Shown: positions 26,202-35,133, counted from the stretch's first letter. The stretch: 64,000 nucleotides of DNA from CAVYYW01 sp963772845 (GCA_963772845.1 CAVYYW010000014.1:1364001-1428000), one strand, 5' to 3'. The notes: generated by a model not told the origin, from the letters alone. Made by a program: numbers and translations.

Positions 26202-26390
26202 TTATTTTTTTGTGAACTCAGGATTCGCAGCGTAAATTTCTATCAAACCACACGTTTGACACATGTAATCATTCGTACTTGTCATTTCACCAATTCTTGG
26301 ATTGGCAACTTCTATTACTGCAAAGTATCCTGATTCCGTTCCCATGATCATTTCACCGCCGCATTTCGGGCATTGTCTGTTTTCGTTCAT
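26202..26390 (-). CDS. Small zinc-ribbon protein (copy 1)
   Basis: 62 residues with two CxxC knuckles, CPKCGG and CQTCG, about 38 residues apart, and a conserved middle MGTESGYFAVIEVA. It is a paralogue of the protein at 27085 (about 60% identical by eye). It diverges from the HxlR-family regulator at 26597. Likely binds one zinc ion; function unknown. Confidence 0.75.
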   Translation of the reverse strand: MNENRQCPKCGGEMIMGTESGYFAVIEVANPRIGEMTSTNDYMCQTCGLIEIYAANPEFTKK

Positions 26391-26441
26391 GTAAACCTCT
26401 CCCTCATTGTTCCCAATGGCAGTTTCCTCAATTATCTATTT

Positions 26442-26455
26442 AACCAAGTTTGGTT
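26442..26455. promoter_or_regulatory. Palindrome between the zinc-ribbon and hxlR genes
   Basis: AACCAAGTTTGGTT, 14 bases with perfect 6-base arms, in the divergent intergenic region. Candidate operator for the adjacent HxlR-type regulator. Confidence 0.35.
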
Positions 26456-26596
26456 TTTACTATTTGAGAAAAAATATTTCATTACTTTATGGTAACACCA
26501 ATGTAACTACTTGTATAATAAAATTAATAATATAAAATAAAATTTCAAATGTGGATTATTGACGAATACGCTAAAATAAATGGAGAAAGGAAGACA

Positions 26597-26959
26597 ATGA
26601 TGGAAAAAACATCATTAGAAATCACGCTTGAGGTTGTTTGCGGGAAATGGAAAGGCTATATCTTGTGGGTTTTACTTCAGAACGAATCGATCAGGTTTAA
26701 TGAACTCCAAAGGTTAATTGGGAGAAATATTTCAGCAAGAATTCTTTCCAGAGAATTAAAAATGCTCCTTGAAGATGGTCTGGTTGACCGAATAGAACAT
26801 AATGAGGCGCCTCCAAAAGTTGAATATAAAGTAACCCCTTATGGCAAAACCACTCTTCCTTTTTTAACCCTTATGAATGAATGGGGAGAAAAGCATAAAA
26901 ATCTTGACCTATCAAAGGAAGAAATGTCAGAAATGATAAATAAGACAGCAGAAAACTAA
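26597..26959 (+). CDS. HxlR-family transcriptional regulator
   Basis: 120 residues with the HxlR winged-helix pattern: LEVVCGKWKGYILWVLL, RFNELQRLIGRNISARILSRELK, then LVDRIEHNEAPPKVEYKVTPYG. Start at ATG 26597 after GGAGAAAGGA. The Cys in VVCGKW is common in redox- or electrophile-sensing members such as HypR/YodB relatives. It lies between the two zinc-ribbon paralogues, one of them divergent, and may control them. Confidence 0.88.
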   Translation: MMEKTSLEITLEVVCGKWKGYILWVLLQNESIRFNELQRLIGRNISARILSRELKMLLEDGLVDRIEHNEAPPKVEYKVTPYGKTTLPFLTLMNEWGEKHKNLDLSKEEMSEMINKTAEN

Positions 26960-27047
26960 CTCGTTTTTTATGAGGCGAATCCACTCATGCTTTTAAATGT
27001 TTTCCCTATAAATTAATAATTAAACATTTTTTGCTGTTTATCTAACA

Positions 27048-27069
27048 CGGCCGGCTTAGAAGCCGGCCG
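27048..27069 (-). terminator. GC-rich hairpin after the zinc-ribbon gene
   Basis: Perfect CGGCCGGC/GCCGGCCG stem, six-base loop; only a poor T-tract follows. Confidence 0.55.
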
Positions 27070-27084
27070 ACACATTATTATTTA

Positions 27085-27276
27085 TTATTCTGTTTCTGTA
27101 AACCGCGGATTTTCTGCATATATTTCGACATATCCGCAGTTCTTACACATATAGTCATTAGTTCTTGTCATCTTCCCTGTACTTGAATCAACCGCTTCAA
27201 TAATGGCAAAATACCCCGATTCAGTGCCCATCAGCATTTCAGAATGACACTTAGGGCATACTTTAGTGTGATTCAT
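27085..27276 (-). CDS. Small zinc-ribbon protein (copy 2)
   Basis: 63 residues; knuckles CPKCHS and CKNCG and the same middle block MGTESGYFAIIEAV as the copy at 26202. It ends in acidic residues. Separate transcription unit with its own strong hairpin. Function unknown. Confidence 0.75.
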   Translation of the reverse strand: MNHTKVCPKCHSEMLMGTESGYFAIIEAVDSSTGKMTRTNDYMCKNCGYVEIYAENPRFTETE

Positions 27277-27402
27277 GGAATCATCTCCTATAGTAATTCT
27301 ATAATTAATGCATACCCGATTTTCGAGTGATTAAAGCACCCTTAGAAATGTGCCAATTTTCTGAATTAAAATGAGATACATTAAAGTTTTACATTAGTCC
27401 AT

Positions 27403-27430
27403 ACCAAAAAGCCATGCCTATCATATTGTA
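27403..27430 (+). promoter_or_regulatory. Sigma-K-type promoter for the YjcZ gene
   Basis: AC at 27403, 17 bases, CATATTGTA at 27422-27430, 31 bases before the start codon. Confidence 0.65.
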
Positions 27431-27460
27431 TTAAGAACAATGAAGAGGTGGTGATATGGA

Positions 27461-27568
27461 ATGGGATGTGATGGAAACGTTGGCGGCGTCGGCATGGGCA
27501 ACGGATTTGCTTTAATTGTTGTTCTGTTTATTTTGTTAATTATCGTAGGAGCAGCTTACGTTTATTAA
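27461..27568 (+). CDS. YjcZ-family small sporulation protein (copy 3)
   Basis: 35 residues: MGCDGNVGGVGMGNG, then FALIVVLFILLIIVGAAYVY. It shares the helix almost residue for residue with the other two copies. GAGGTGG lies upstream; an ATG four bases earlier (27456) is out of frame. A sigma-K-type promoter precedes it and a terminator follows. Confidence 0.87.
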   Translation: MGCDGNVGGVGMGNGFALIVVLFILLIIVGAAYVY

Positions 27569-27585
27569 TAAGCTCACCTAACTCC

Positions 27586-27609
27586 AAAGGCGCCATTGGC
27601 GTCTTTTTC
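27586..27609 (+). terminator. Terminator of the YjcZ gene
   Basis: AAAGGCGCC-ATT-GGCGTCTTT hairpin running into TTTTTC. Confidence 0.75.
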
Positions 27610-27611
27610 TA

Positions 27612-27722
27612 TTAACCGAATAATTTTATCAGATCTGTTATCAGGTTCCATAAACCAAAAGACAAAACAACCAGGACTAAAAATGCCTTAAAAATAAATT
27701 TCACTTTTTTCACAACGCTCAT
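27612..27722 (-). CDS. Small membrane protein, 36 residues
   Basis: Starts at ATG 27722, 8 bases after GGAG; reads MSVVKKVKFIFKAFLVLVVLSFGLW and ends LIKLFG: a basic N-terminus and one helix. It follows the MFS gene on the same strand. A longer frame to 27935 overlaps that gene and has no ribosome site. No family recognised. Confidence 0.45.
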   Translation of the reverse strand: MSVVKKVKFIFKAFLVLVVLSFGLWNLITDLIKLFG

Positions 27723-27912
27723 CCCCTTATCTCCACTCTTGCCAAGCAAGTGTGTTTTTATAAGAGGAGTACATAAAATTAATAATGAATGGAGATGGAA
27801 CAAAAATCCCGGTCGTCTCAAATTTTCCAGCGGTACAGCCTGAGAACCTCTAAGTGGACTTTTTAATTCGTCTCCGTCAATCAATAGCAACGTCTTCCTG
27901 TGAAATAAATCA

Positions 27913-29094
27913 TCAGAGAGATGTTTGGCTGCCAATCTGTTTGGTTCTCATGATGTACCAAAAAAAACTGATAGAGGTAATAGTCAAGATACCTGCAGCC
28001 AAATAAGGAAGAAAATCCGCATGAAGAAGATCTGATAAAGATGCAAATATTAAGATAATTATTACAGAGCCGATGGCACTGAATAAATTAATAATGCTCG
28101 TCACTCTTGATGTGTATAAGTCGGCAGTTGCTTTAATTCGCATCGCTCCCACAACAGGAGAAATGATTATAAATGTGAAGAAAACCAGACCTGCAAGTGA
28201 GGCAAACAGGACTTTACTTTGTACCATGCCTAATGCAATCATCGCGCCCCCATTCGTCATGCTCATAATCAGTAAAAAGACCATCGGATGCCTGTAATTC
28301 TTAAATAAGTTCACCCATCCCATTCCAGCACCGATTCCAAGACCAATTCCTGCAAAAATAAGAACGGTATCATTAAAGCCCTGATCAATACTCCCCCAAT
28401 AAAAGATAATCAGACTAGTAACCACAGCGGCACACGCATTATAGACCACGATAATAAAAACGAGCCCTTTTAGTAACCGAGACATTCGTATGTAATTGAA
28501 CCCATCTCTTATATGCTGCAGATTTGTCTTTTTTTCGAGCTGGACTTTACGGTCAGGAGGCAGCGTGGCCATTAAGATGAAATTAATCAAAAAAATGATT
28601 AGCCCTGCCACCAAAATATACAACCAATTCACTTTTCCATATAAGAAAGCTGCACCGATTGTGCCAAGCAATGAACCCGCTGTCGTAAATGAACCTATGC
28701 TGCCCAGTGTCTGCTGCATCCGATCTTCTGTTAAGATTAACTTTATATAAGTCGTTTTGCTGATGGCGTTCACATCAATAAAAAAGGCCATTAATACATC
28801 CAAAATTAAAATAGATATAAAAAAGAAATGTGTGTGGACCAACAGGAATTCAGGCAGCAGAAGAAGAGAAATAATTGCAAAGCTCCCAACCATCACTTTC
28901 TTTTTCACCTGCATTTCAATGATCGGGCCGAGAAATAAAGCAACGATAATTAAGATAATGCGGCTTAAATCCCCAAACAATCCATTGAACAATACACTAT
29001 TGAATTTTTCTTCTATTAAAATTAAAACGTATAATCCAACAAATGAGGTAAAGAGATTTGAACCAAAAGACATAACAGACAATTTTAACAGCAT
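27913..29094 (-). CDS. MFS transporter
   Basis: 393 residues with about twelve membrane helices and a central charged loop (PPDRKVQLEKKTNLQHIRDGFNYI). The pattern resembles the multidrug/enterobactin-exporter branch of MFS. It is divergent from the PAS-STAS gene at 29281. Substrate unknown. Confidence 0.8.
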   Translation of the reverse strand: MLLKLSVMSFGSNLFTSFVGLYVLILIEEKFNSVLFNGLFGDLSRIILIIVALFLGPIIEMQVKKKVMVGSFAIISLLLLPEFLLVHTHFFFISILILDVLMAFFIDVNAISKTTYIKLILTEDRMQQTLGSIGSFTTAGSLLGTIGAAFLYGKVNWLYILVAGLIIFLINFILMATLPPDRKVQLEKKTNLQHIRDGFNYIRMSRLLKGLVFIIVVYNACAAVVTSLIIFYWGSIDQGFNDTVLIFAGIGLGIGAGMGWVNLFKNYRHPMVFLLIMSMTNGGAMIALGMVQSKVLFASLAGLVFFTFIIISPVVGAMRIKATADLYTSRVTSIINLFSAIGSVIIILIFASLSDLLHADFLPYLAAGILTITSISFFWYIMRTKQIGSQTSL

Positions 29095-29280
29095 GAATCG
29101 GCTCCTTTATTTACTTAATAAGTCATTTTATCTAATAATTCGACAATTTTACTTAATCCACCTTCCTATTTATGAAAATCCCTGCAAATCAATGAAATTC
29201 CCATTCAACATTCTTTATTTCTGATATGATAGAATAAGGTGACTGTAGTCACAAGTTCTTTCAAAGGCAGGTGTATACAG

Positions 29281-30075
29281 ATGGTCGATTTAGCAGACGG
29301 CGAAGCATTTGATGCTGTTGAAAAAGAGGACATGTATAGACAGATTGTAGAGTATTCGTTTGAAACAACCATCATTCATGCTGATCATAAAGTTTTGTAT
29401 ATAAATGAAACCGGTGCGGATTTCCTGAGAGCAAAAAAAGAAGATATTGTTGGGGGCTGTGTCCTCGATATTATTCAGGATGAATGCAAGGATGCCATTA
29501 GATCCAGAATTCACAAAATTATGACCGAAAATAAACCAGCAGAGCTCATTGAGCAAACGATGCTGAAATTAGACGGAACACCAGTCGATGTTGAAGTTAA
29601 TTGCACACCCGTGCTTTTTGGAAACAAAAGAGCGATTCAATCGGTGTTAAGAGATATCACAAAACGCAGAGAAACTGAGCAACGGTTGAAAGAGATGACA
29701 TCAGAGATTTTTGCTGTATCCACGCCGATTGTTCCCATTTCAGAAGGCATTGCTGTCATTCCGATTGTTGGTCAGATTTGTGAGGAACGGACTGCTCAGC
29801 TTCTAGATTCTATTCCTTCCAATATCCAAAAGTATCCGAACACGACAATACTGATTATTGACTTTTCGGGGATTTATAACCTGGACGATGTCGTTGTAGA
29901 TTTTCTGTTTAAAATTCATGCCATTCTAAGATTGCTTGGTGTGCGGCCAGTTTTGACCGGAATTAGACCGGAACTTGCCAGAATAGCCGTAACTATCGGA
30001 CAGAATTGGTCAGGAATTCAAACGTTCAGCACTATTAAAACGGCTTTATCCAGATTAGCAACTATACATGATTAA
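29281..30075 (+). CDS. PAS-STAS sensor protein (RsbR-like), second copy
   Basis: 264 residues: PAS domain (about 15-140; TTIIHADHKVLYINETGADFLRA) and STAS domain (about 160-262; ILIIDFSGIYNLDDVVVDFL, LRLLGVRPVLTGIRPELARI). The GIRPE motif is close to RsbR. At the site of RsbR Thr171 it appears to have Asp, which could mimic phosphorylation, and Ile at the Thr205 site. Start at ATG 29281 after AGGTG. A stress-signalling role is inferred. Confidence 0.82.
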   Translation: MVDLADGEAFDAVEKEDMYRQIVEYSFETTIIHADHKVLYINETGADFLRAKKEDIVGGCVLDIIQDECKDAIRSRIHKIMTENKPAELIEQTMLKLDGTPVDVEVNCTPVLFGNKRAIQSVLRDITKRRETEQRLKEMTSEIFAVSTPIVPISEGIAVIPIVGQICEERTAQLLDSIPSNIQKYPNTTILIIDFSGIYNLDDVVVDFLFKIHAILRLLGVRPVLTGIRPELARIAVTIGQNWSGIQTFSTIKTALSRLATIHD

Positions 30076-30083
30076 GATCTAAG

Positions 30084-30114
30084 AAGTCCTCCAGATCAAG
30101 CTGAGGGACTTTTT
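30084..30114 (+). terminator. Terminator of the PAS-STAS gene
   Basis: AAGTCCTC/GAGGGACTT hairpin followed by TTTTTGCTTTT. Confidence 0.8.
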
Positions 30115-30129
30115 GCTTTTATTAAATAA

Positions 30130-30660
30130 AGATGTGGTCAGAGAAAAATCAACAAACGTATCTAATAACACCGGGGGACATTTTCATTGGCCACATCCGC
30201 GTGACCAAGCGAACCCCACAGTGCAACATTTGAAACCATTGAAAAATTCCTTTAAGAGGTGCCTCACGTTCAATCGGCAATGCTGCTGAAAAATTAGAGA
30301 CGCCGCGCGATCATAGCTTTTGACTCTGAATTTCTATAGTCACAAATGACTTATAAGGGGCATCAACAGCCAACAAATACGTTGATTAAAGCGAGCAGCC
30401 TAAAACGGAAATCAACAACCAGAACGACAACAATGACTTCTAATTGCCCACAGCAGTCAACAAACACCTTTGCGAAAGGTGCGAGATTCCTAAGGGAATA
30501 GTGCACGCCAGAAGATCCACTTTGGTGCACAAGTAGCCCCTTCCAAAGTTAACTGAGGTGGTGCCATCAGCGTTCCATGCGTCGATCCGCAGCAACAACT
30601 GGTGGGAAACGTGCGCCTTTAGAGAAATCAAAATGGTTCGTGAAATTGAGTCGATGTCCT
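30130..30660. repeat. Gene-free region with dispersed-repeat remnants
   Basis: No credible gene. It holds AGCGAGCAGCCTAAAACGG AAATCAACA (30389-30415), also found at 45187, 59453 and, inverted, 50073, and a block GAAGATCCACTTTGG ... CCAAAGTTAACTGAGG (30511-30562) that recurs at 59385-59440. These look like decayed copies of a short interspersed repeat family. Confidence 0.6.
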
Positions 30661-30665
30661 CCAAT

Positions 30666-30694
30666 GAAAAAGCCTTCTAACTTAATAGAAGGCT
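30666..30694 (-). terminator. Terminator of pncA-pncB
   Basis: AGCCTTCT/AGAAGGCT stem with TTTTTC following on the minus strand. Confidence 0.85.
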
Positions 30695-30724
30695 GCTTCG
30701 TCATTGCCATACACTCGCTTGCTG

Positions 30725-32200
30725 CTAAGCTTGATTACCGCTTATCTTTTCAGCAACTTTTTCCTTTACTTCTTCAATCTTTTTCATCTTGTTATCCCAA
30801 CAGATTTGGCTAAGGTCAACCGGATATGCTTCCGGCATTATTGGACGTTTATATTCGTCCCACAAGATGTCGAGATTTTCCTTGGCAAACGATCTGATTT
30901 CTTTAAGAGAAGGAAGCTTATAAATTCGGCTCCCCTTTTCGAATATCGTATGATGAAGCTCTCTCGCTTCAAAATTTGTGACAAATTTACTGATATACGG
31001 ATGGACGGGATGGAACATTTTAATCCGCTCTTCCGCCTGCGGATTTTCACTTTCAAGTGTGACATAATCCCCTTCTGATTTACGATTTGATTGATTGATA
31101 ATTCTATAGACTTTTTTCAATCCAGGAGTGGAGACTTTTTCGGGATTTGCACTGATTTTTATTGTATCAGCCATCTCTCCATTCTCGTTCTCAATAGAAA
31201 CGAGCTTATACACGGCGCCCAATGCCGGCTGATCATAAGCGGTAATTAACTTCGTTCCGATCCCCCAGCTGTCGATCTTTGCCCCTTGAGCCTTTAAGCT
31301 CATAATAGTGTCTTCATCCAGATCATTGGAAGCGGTAATTTTGACATCGTAGAACCCCGCCTCATCCAGCATTCTTCTCGCTTCTTTTGATAAATATGCA
31401 AGATCGCCGCTGTCCAGTCGAATGCCTTTAAAATTAATGGTGTCCCCCATCTCTTTTGCCACCTTAATAGCGTTTGGAACACCTGACTTCAGCGTATCGT
31501 AAGTGTCGACAAGGAAAACACAGTCATTATGGCTTTCTGCATATTTTTTAAACGATGTATATTCATCGCGGTAAGCTTGGACAAGCGAATGCGCATGTGT
31601 CCCCGCAACAGGGATGCCAAATTTCTTACCTGCTCGTACATTCGATGTCCCATCAAAGCCAGCGATATACGCGGCTCGTGTTCCCCATACTGCCGCATCC
31701 ATTTCCTGAGCACGACGTGTCCCAAATTCCAGTGCAGTATCTTCTCCAATCACCTGTTTGATCCGGGACGCTTTTGTAGCAATCAATGTCTGGTAATTAA
31801 TGATGTTCAGAATAGGTGTTTCTAGGAGAATGGCTTCAACAATGGGGGCTTCGATTCTTACGATAGGTTCATTGGCGAAAACCAGTTCACCCTCTCTCAT
31901 TGAACGAAGCTGCCCGGTAAACCGGGTTTCTTTTAAAAAATTCAAGTAGTCTTCAGGATAGCCAAGCTCAGCTAAATAGGCGATGTCACTTTCCGTAAAT
32001 TTAAAGTTCTCAAGGTATTCAACTACTCTCTCCAGTCCTGCAAAAATGGCATAGCCGTTGCCAAACGGAAGCTTACGAAAGTAAACTTCAAAGACAGCTG
32101 TCCGATTTTGGAATCCATCCTTCCAATATGTTTCAGCCATATTAATCTGATAAAGGTCCGTATGCAATGCTAAACTGTCATCTTTATATCTTTGTCCCAT
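30725..32200 (-). CDS. pncB: Nicotinate phosphoribosyltransferase
   Basis: 491 residues; the usual length of the Gram-positive type. Typical blocks are visible: LHTDLYQINMAETYW at the N-terminus, LEFGTRRAQEMDAA with the conserved His-replacing region, and FKGIRLDSGDLAYLS for substrate binding. It makes nicotinate mononucleotide from nicotinate and PRPP with ATP. It lies 29 bases after pncA, so the two form an NAD salvage operon. Good GGAGG upstream of the ATG. Confidence 0.95.
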   Translation of the reverse strand: MGQRYKDDSLALHTDLYQINMAETYWKDGFQNRTAVFEVYFRKLPFGNGYAIFAGLERVVEYLENFKFTESDIAYLAELGYPEDYLNFLKETRFTGQLRSMREGELVFANEPIVRIEAPIVEAILLETPILNIINYQTLIATKASRIKQVIGEDTALEFGTRRAQEMDAAVWGTRAAYIAGFDGTSNVRAGKKFGIPVAGTHAHSLVQAYRDEYTSFKKYAESHNDCVFLVDTYDTLKSGVPNAIKVAKEMGDTINFKGIRLDSGDLAYLSKEARRMLDEAGFYDVKITASNDLDEDTIMSLKAQGAKIDSWGIGTKLITAYDQPALGAVYKLVSIENENGEMADTIKISANPEKVSTPGLKKVYRIINQSNRKSEGDYVTLESENPQAEERIKMFHPVHPYISKFVTNFEARELHHTIFEKGSRIYKLPSLKEIRSFAKENLDILWDEYKRPIMPEAYPVDLSQICWDNKMKKIEEVKEKVAEKISGNQA

Positions 32201-32229
32201 GATTACCGCCTCCTAAAAAATCAAAGTGT

Positions 32230-32778
32230 TTACAAGATCGTCGCACCAAGAGAAGTTTTGAAATGGTCCAGTGCCCAATCATGTCCCTGTCGGTTAAAAC
32301 TTGCAACGGCATTCTTATGAATGGATAGATTAAATCCTTTATTATAGGCATCGACCGCTGTATGAAGAATGCAAATATCTGTACAAACACCGACAAGATG
32401 AATGTCAGTTATTCTGCGTTCCCTCAGCTTGATTTCAAGATCTGTGCCGGCAAAAGCTGAATAACGTGTTTTATCGATCCAGTAAATATTTTCATTCGTT
32501 TTATTTTCAAGATACACATCTTGAAGTTTACCGTACAATGCTCTCCCTGTTGTATTGACAATATTATGCGGTGGAAAGAGCCGGGTTTCAGGATGATAGA
32601 TATCTCCATCACGATGACCATCAATAGCAAAAACGACATAATCGCCATTTTTAATAAACGTTGCTGTCAGAGCCGCAATTGATTTTTCCAGTGCCTGGCC
32701 AGGCGTCCCACAGGTCAAAGCACCATCAGAAGCCACAAAATCATTCGTATAATCAATGTTAATGAGCGCTTTTTTCAC
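32230..32778 (-). CDS. pncA: Nicotinamidase
   Basis: 182 residues of the isochorismatase-like hydrolase family. Catalytic triad: Asp9 (INIDYTNDF), Lys103 (DKTRYSAFAGTDL), Cys136 (VGVCTDICILHT); metal site near DGHRDGDIYHPE. Converts nicotinamide to nicotinate for the next enzyme, PncB. GGAGGA lies before the ATG. Confidence 0.94.
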   Translation of the reverse strand: MKKALINIDYTNDFVASDGALTCGTPGQALEKSIAALTATFIKNGDYVVFAIDGHRDGDIYHPETRLFPPHNIVNTTGRALYGKLQDVYLENKTNENIYWIDKTRYSAFAGTDLEIKLRERRITDIHLVGVCTDICILHTAVDAYNKGFNLSIHKNAVASFNRQGHDWALDHFKTSLGATIL

Positions 32779-33242
32779 AAAGATTCCTCCTAAATGGTCA
32801 TTGTTAGATTTTAAATAACGGTTGTGATGCTAGTTGTAAATGAAAATCCGAATATATGAATGAACCGTGAATGAACTTTATTGATGAGGTAGCTGGCGGG
32901 AGTTCGCTTTTCTTCATATTACATATTAATAAGATGCATTTGCAAAATATATTAACTGCACGACCTTACATTTTAAAAAAATTTGTAAACACCTCTGAAC
33001 TGAATTTATATTTTTGCTAAAAGATTATGTCCAGTAGTTGCTGAGTAAGTCTTTTTTGAAGAAGCCTGTCACTAAGAATTGTTCTATTGTAAAAAAACCA
33101 TTCCCATTTGCCCATGTCATTAAAATTCAACATTTCTATTACAACTTTTCGACAATCTCAATTTAACCTGTTAAGTTTTTGGTGTTTAAGAAATAATGAG
33201 AATGCACTAGACATTACACAGAAACGAAGGAGACTTTAAATC
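32779..33242. other. Intergenic region, no gene seen
   Basis: AT-rich divergent spacer between pncA (minus) and the copper-binding lipoprotein (plus), about 460 bases. It must hold both promoters, but I cannot assign them. No ORF with a ribosome site, no convincing structured RNA. Confidence 0.5.
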
Positions 33243-34071
33243 ATGAAAAAATCAGCATTCATTCTGGCAATTGTCTTTATCTTGGCTTTAACAGGCTGTG
33301 GAACTCAGAAAAGCAGTCACAACCAGCACGTCCAAAAATGAAAAAAGTACAAAGACTTCCTCTGCAACAAATTTCAAGATTGCAAAAGCAGAAAACACTA
33401 ACCGTGTCGCGATTACAAATAACACCTTTGGACCCGTGGTTAATGTTATTCATGCCGGTGATACCGTCACATGGGCAAATAAGGATGCTTCAGAACATAA
33501 GCTGGTCAGTTTCCCAAATGCCCCTCAATCTTTTAATGTTGATCTTCAAAGCAATCAAAACGGGACCCATAAATTTACTCAGCCTGGCGTTTATCGCTAT
33601 TATGGTAAAGATTCCGCTACATATTCCAAGAAGATGAGTGATGTCGAAGCATTGAAGCAATCACAAGCGTATCCCGTGCCTATGCGTGGAGTCATCGTCG
33701 TGTTAAAGAAAGATAACACTTTACCGGCAAGTGATTCTGCAAAGATTGATATTCCTGATAGTACGATGGCGTTTACCCCTTGGAATGTAACAGTCAACGA
33801 AGGAACGACTGTGAAATGGAGTAATCACGACGACATGCCTCATATGGTTGCGACAGTTCCTGGTTATGCCAGTAAACAAACGAAGACATTGACCCTAAAA
33901 AAAGCTAATGGCTCAGGTCAATTAACATTCGATCAACCTGGTGTTTATTATTATTACTGCCCAATGCATGCAAAATGGAACACGAAAACAGGTCAGATGA
34001 CTCCACAAAAATCGTATGGCAGCTTCCCTTTTGTTATGGACGGATTGATTGTCGTTAATCCAAAAAAATAA
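33243..34071 (+). CDS. Cupredoxin lipoprotein, frameshifted after the lipobox
   Basis: AAGGAG and ATG 33243 open a lipoprotein signal peptide (MKKSAFILAIVFILALTGCG) that stops after 32 codons. The mature protein continues in the next frame from about 33311 to 34071. Removing one A from the A4 run at 33309-33312 joins them. The mature part has two plastocyanin-like domains; the second has a full type-1 copper set (His in DDMPHMV, then CPMH), the first lacks the Cys/Met ligands. Likely a surface copper protein for electron transfer or copper handling. Either a base error or a recently broken gene. Confidence 0.8.
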
Positions 34072-34081
34072 ATAATTTATT

Positions 34082-34120
34082 AAAAAAAGGGCTACCCGCT
34101 AAGGTTAGCCTTTTCTTTTT
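34082..34120 (+). terminator. Terminator of the cupredoxin gene
   Basis: GGGCTA/TAGCC hairpin followed by TTTTCTTTTT. Confidence 0.75.
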
Positions 34121-34197
34121 ATCACCGAAATCATACAATCAGACGCTCAAAATCAGCACTGAGAGGGAGCTTATTTATTTATCAGGTGCTACTTAAA

Positions 34198-34528
34198 TTA
34201 AAAAAATCCTCCGTCTCCACCTCCACTTTCTCCACTGTCTCCGTCATTTCCAACGTCGTGATTACCTCCAGAGTGATGGTGAGTGTTAGAATAACACCAC
34301 CTGTCCCAATAGTGAAGTTGATTTTCCGCCCATCCAAAAACCCGATATACACACGAGAATGATTGATAGATTATTAACTCCCGCACTTCCTGCGAGAACG
34401 GTGATCTCAATAATGAAGAAAATAATGATTATTGATCTAGTTTTTTTCCTAATGAGGTTAATGTTTATGTACACTAATACTAGCAGCAACACTGATGTCA
34501 CCAAAGTCGAAAGAGTCAACATTGCCAT
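34198..34528 (-). pseudogene. Small membrane protein with His/Gly-rich tail, apparent frameshift
   Basis: Two overlapping minus frames: 34528 onward gives two membrane helices (LTLSTLVTSVLLLVLVYI, RSIIIIFFIIEITVLAG), and the other ends THHHSGGNHDVGNDGDSGE and GGGDGGFF. Dropping one T from the T5 run near 34337-34341 joins them into about 109 residues (VCISGF-GWAENQLHYW). His/Gly/Asp tails of this type occur in small Bacillus membrane proteins of unknown role. Modest confidence. Confidence 0.45.
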
Positions 34529-34770
34529 CTCACACCCTTTTAACGAATTTCATAAAACCCACCTTAATACTATTCCACACTATTATGTTATATTTTAACA
34601 TTAAATCCAATTGAACGGTCAGATTTTATTCAATTCAACTAATTTTAATTTTTTGTTATTACCAGCTCTGCTTAATAAGTACACAAGCGATTCTGACGGG
34701 GGAATGACAAAATATCCGAGTTTTCAGGCTGGCCGTGGATAATGATCAACGAGATTTACCAGATAACTAT

Positions 34771-34813
34771 AAAATGCCGAACAATTTCAATTGCAAATTG
34801 TTCGGCATTTTTT
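34771..34813 (+). terminator. Strong terminator with no gene upstream
   Basis: 16-bp stem AAATGCCGAACAATTT / AAATTGTTCGGCATTT followed by TTTTACATTTT on the plus strand. The nearest plus-strand gene ends at 34071 and has its own terminator, so it may end a small RNA from 34530-34770. Confidence 0.8.
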
Positions 34814-34889
34814 ACATTTTCAATTTTGGCGAGAGGCCAAGTATTCTTTAAGCCAAGGCGACTGGAGCTCTTGTTTATGTCCTCCCGCG

Positions 34890-35065
34890 CCTCTGAGATT
34901 CCAATATTTGGATTTTGCCGCTTGCCGGGCACCAAACACCTCTTTTGGTTCCCTTCTTTCGGATATTAACGCTTTTTTGTGCTCAAACGCCTAGTTGGAT
35001 TCCACTTATTCCGATTTGGACGTTTTTTTGTCCTTAAACGCTTCTTTTAAGGAAATCAAGCAAAT
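34890..35065 (-). repeat. Degenerate copies of the ~51-bp tandem repeat
   Basis: Two to three units of the form ACG(C)TTTTTTGTCC...AAACGCC...TTGGATTCCAC...CGGATTTTGACG, the same family as 19720-20045 but more diverged. Like that array, it lies downstream of a minus-strand gene (here tRNA-Val). Confidence 0.6.
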
Positions 35066-35133
35066 AAAAAAACTTCCTGAATGAATTTGCCAGGATCAAC
35101 CTGTGCTTAAGTTCATTAAGGAAATTTACGAAG

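Noticed and set aside
30440..30813. Short ORFs beside pncB
   Set aside because: They lie in repeat remnants or antisense to pncB, without start signals.
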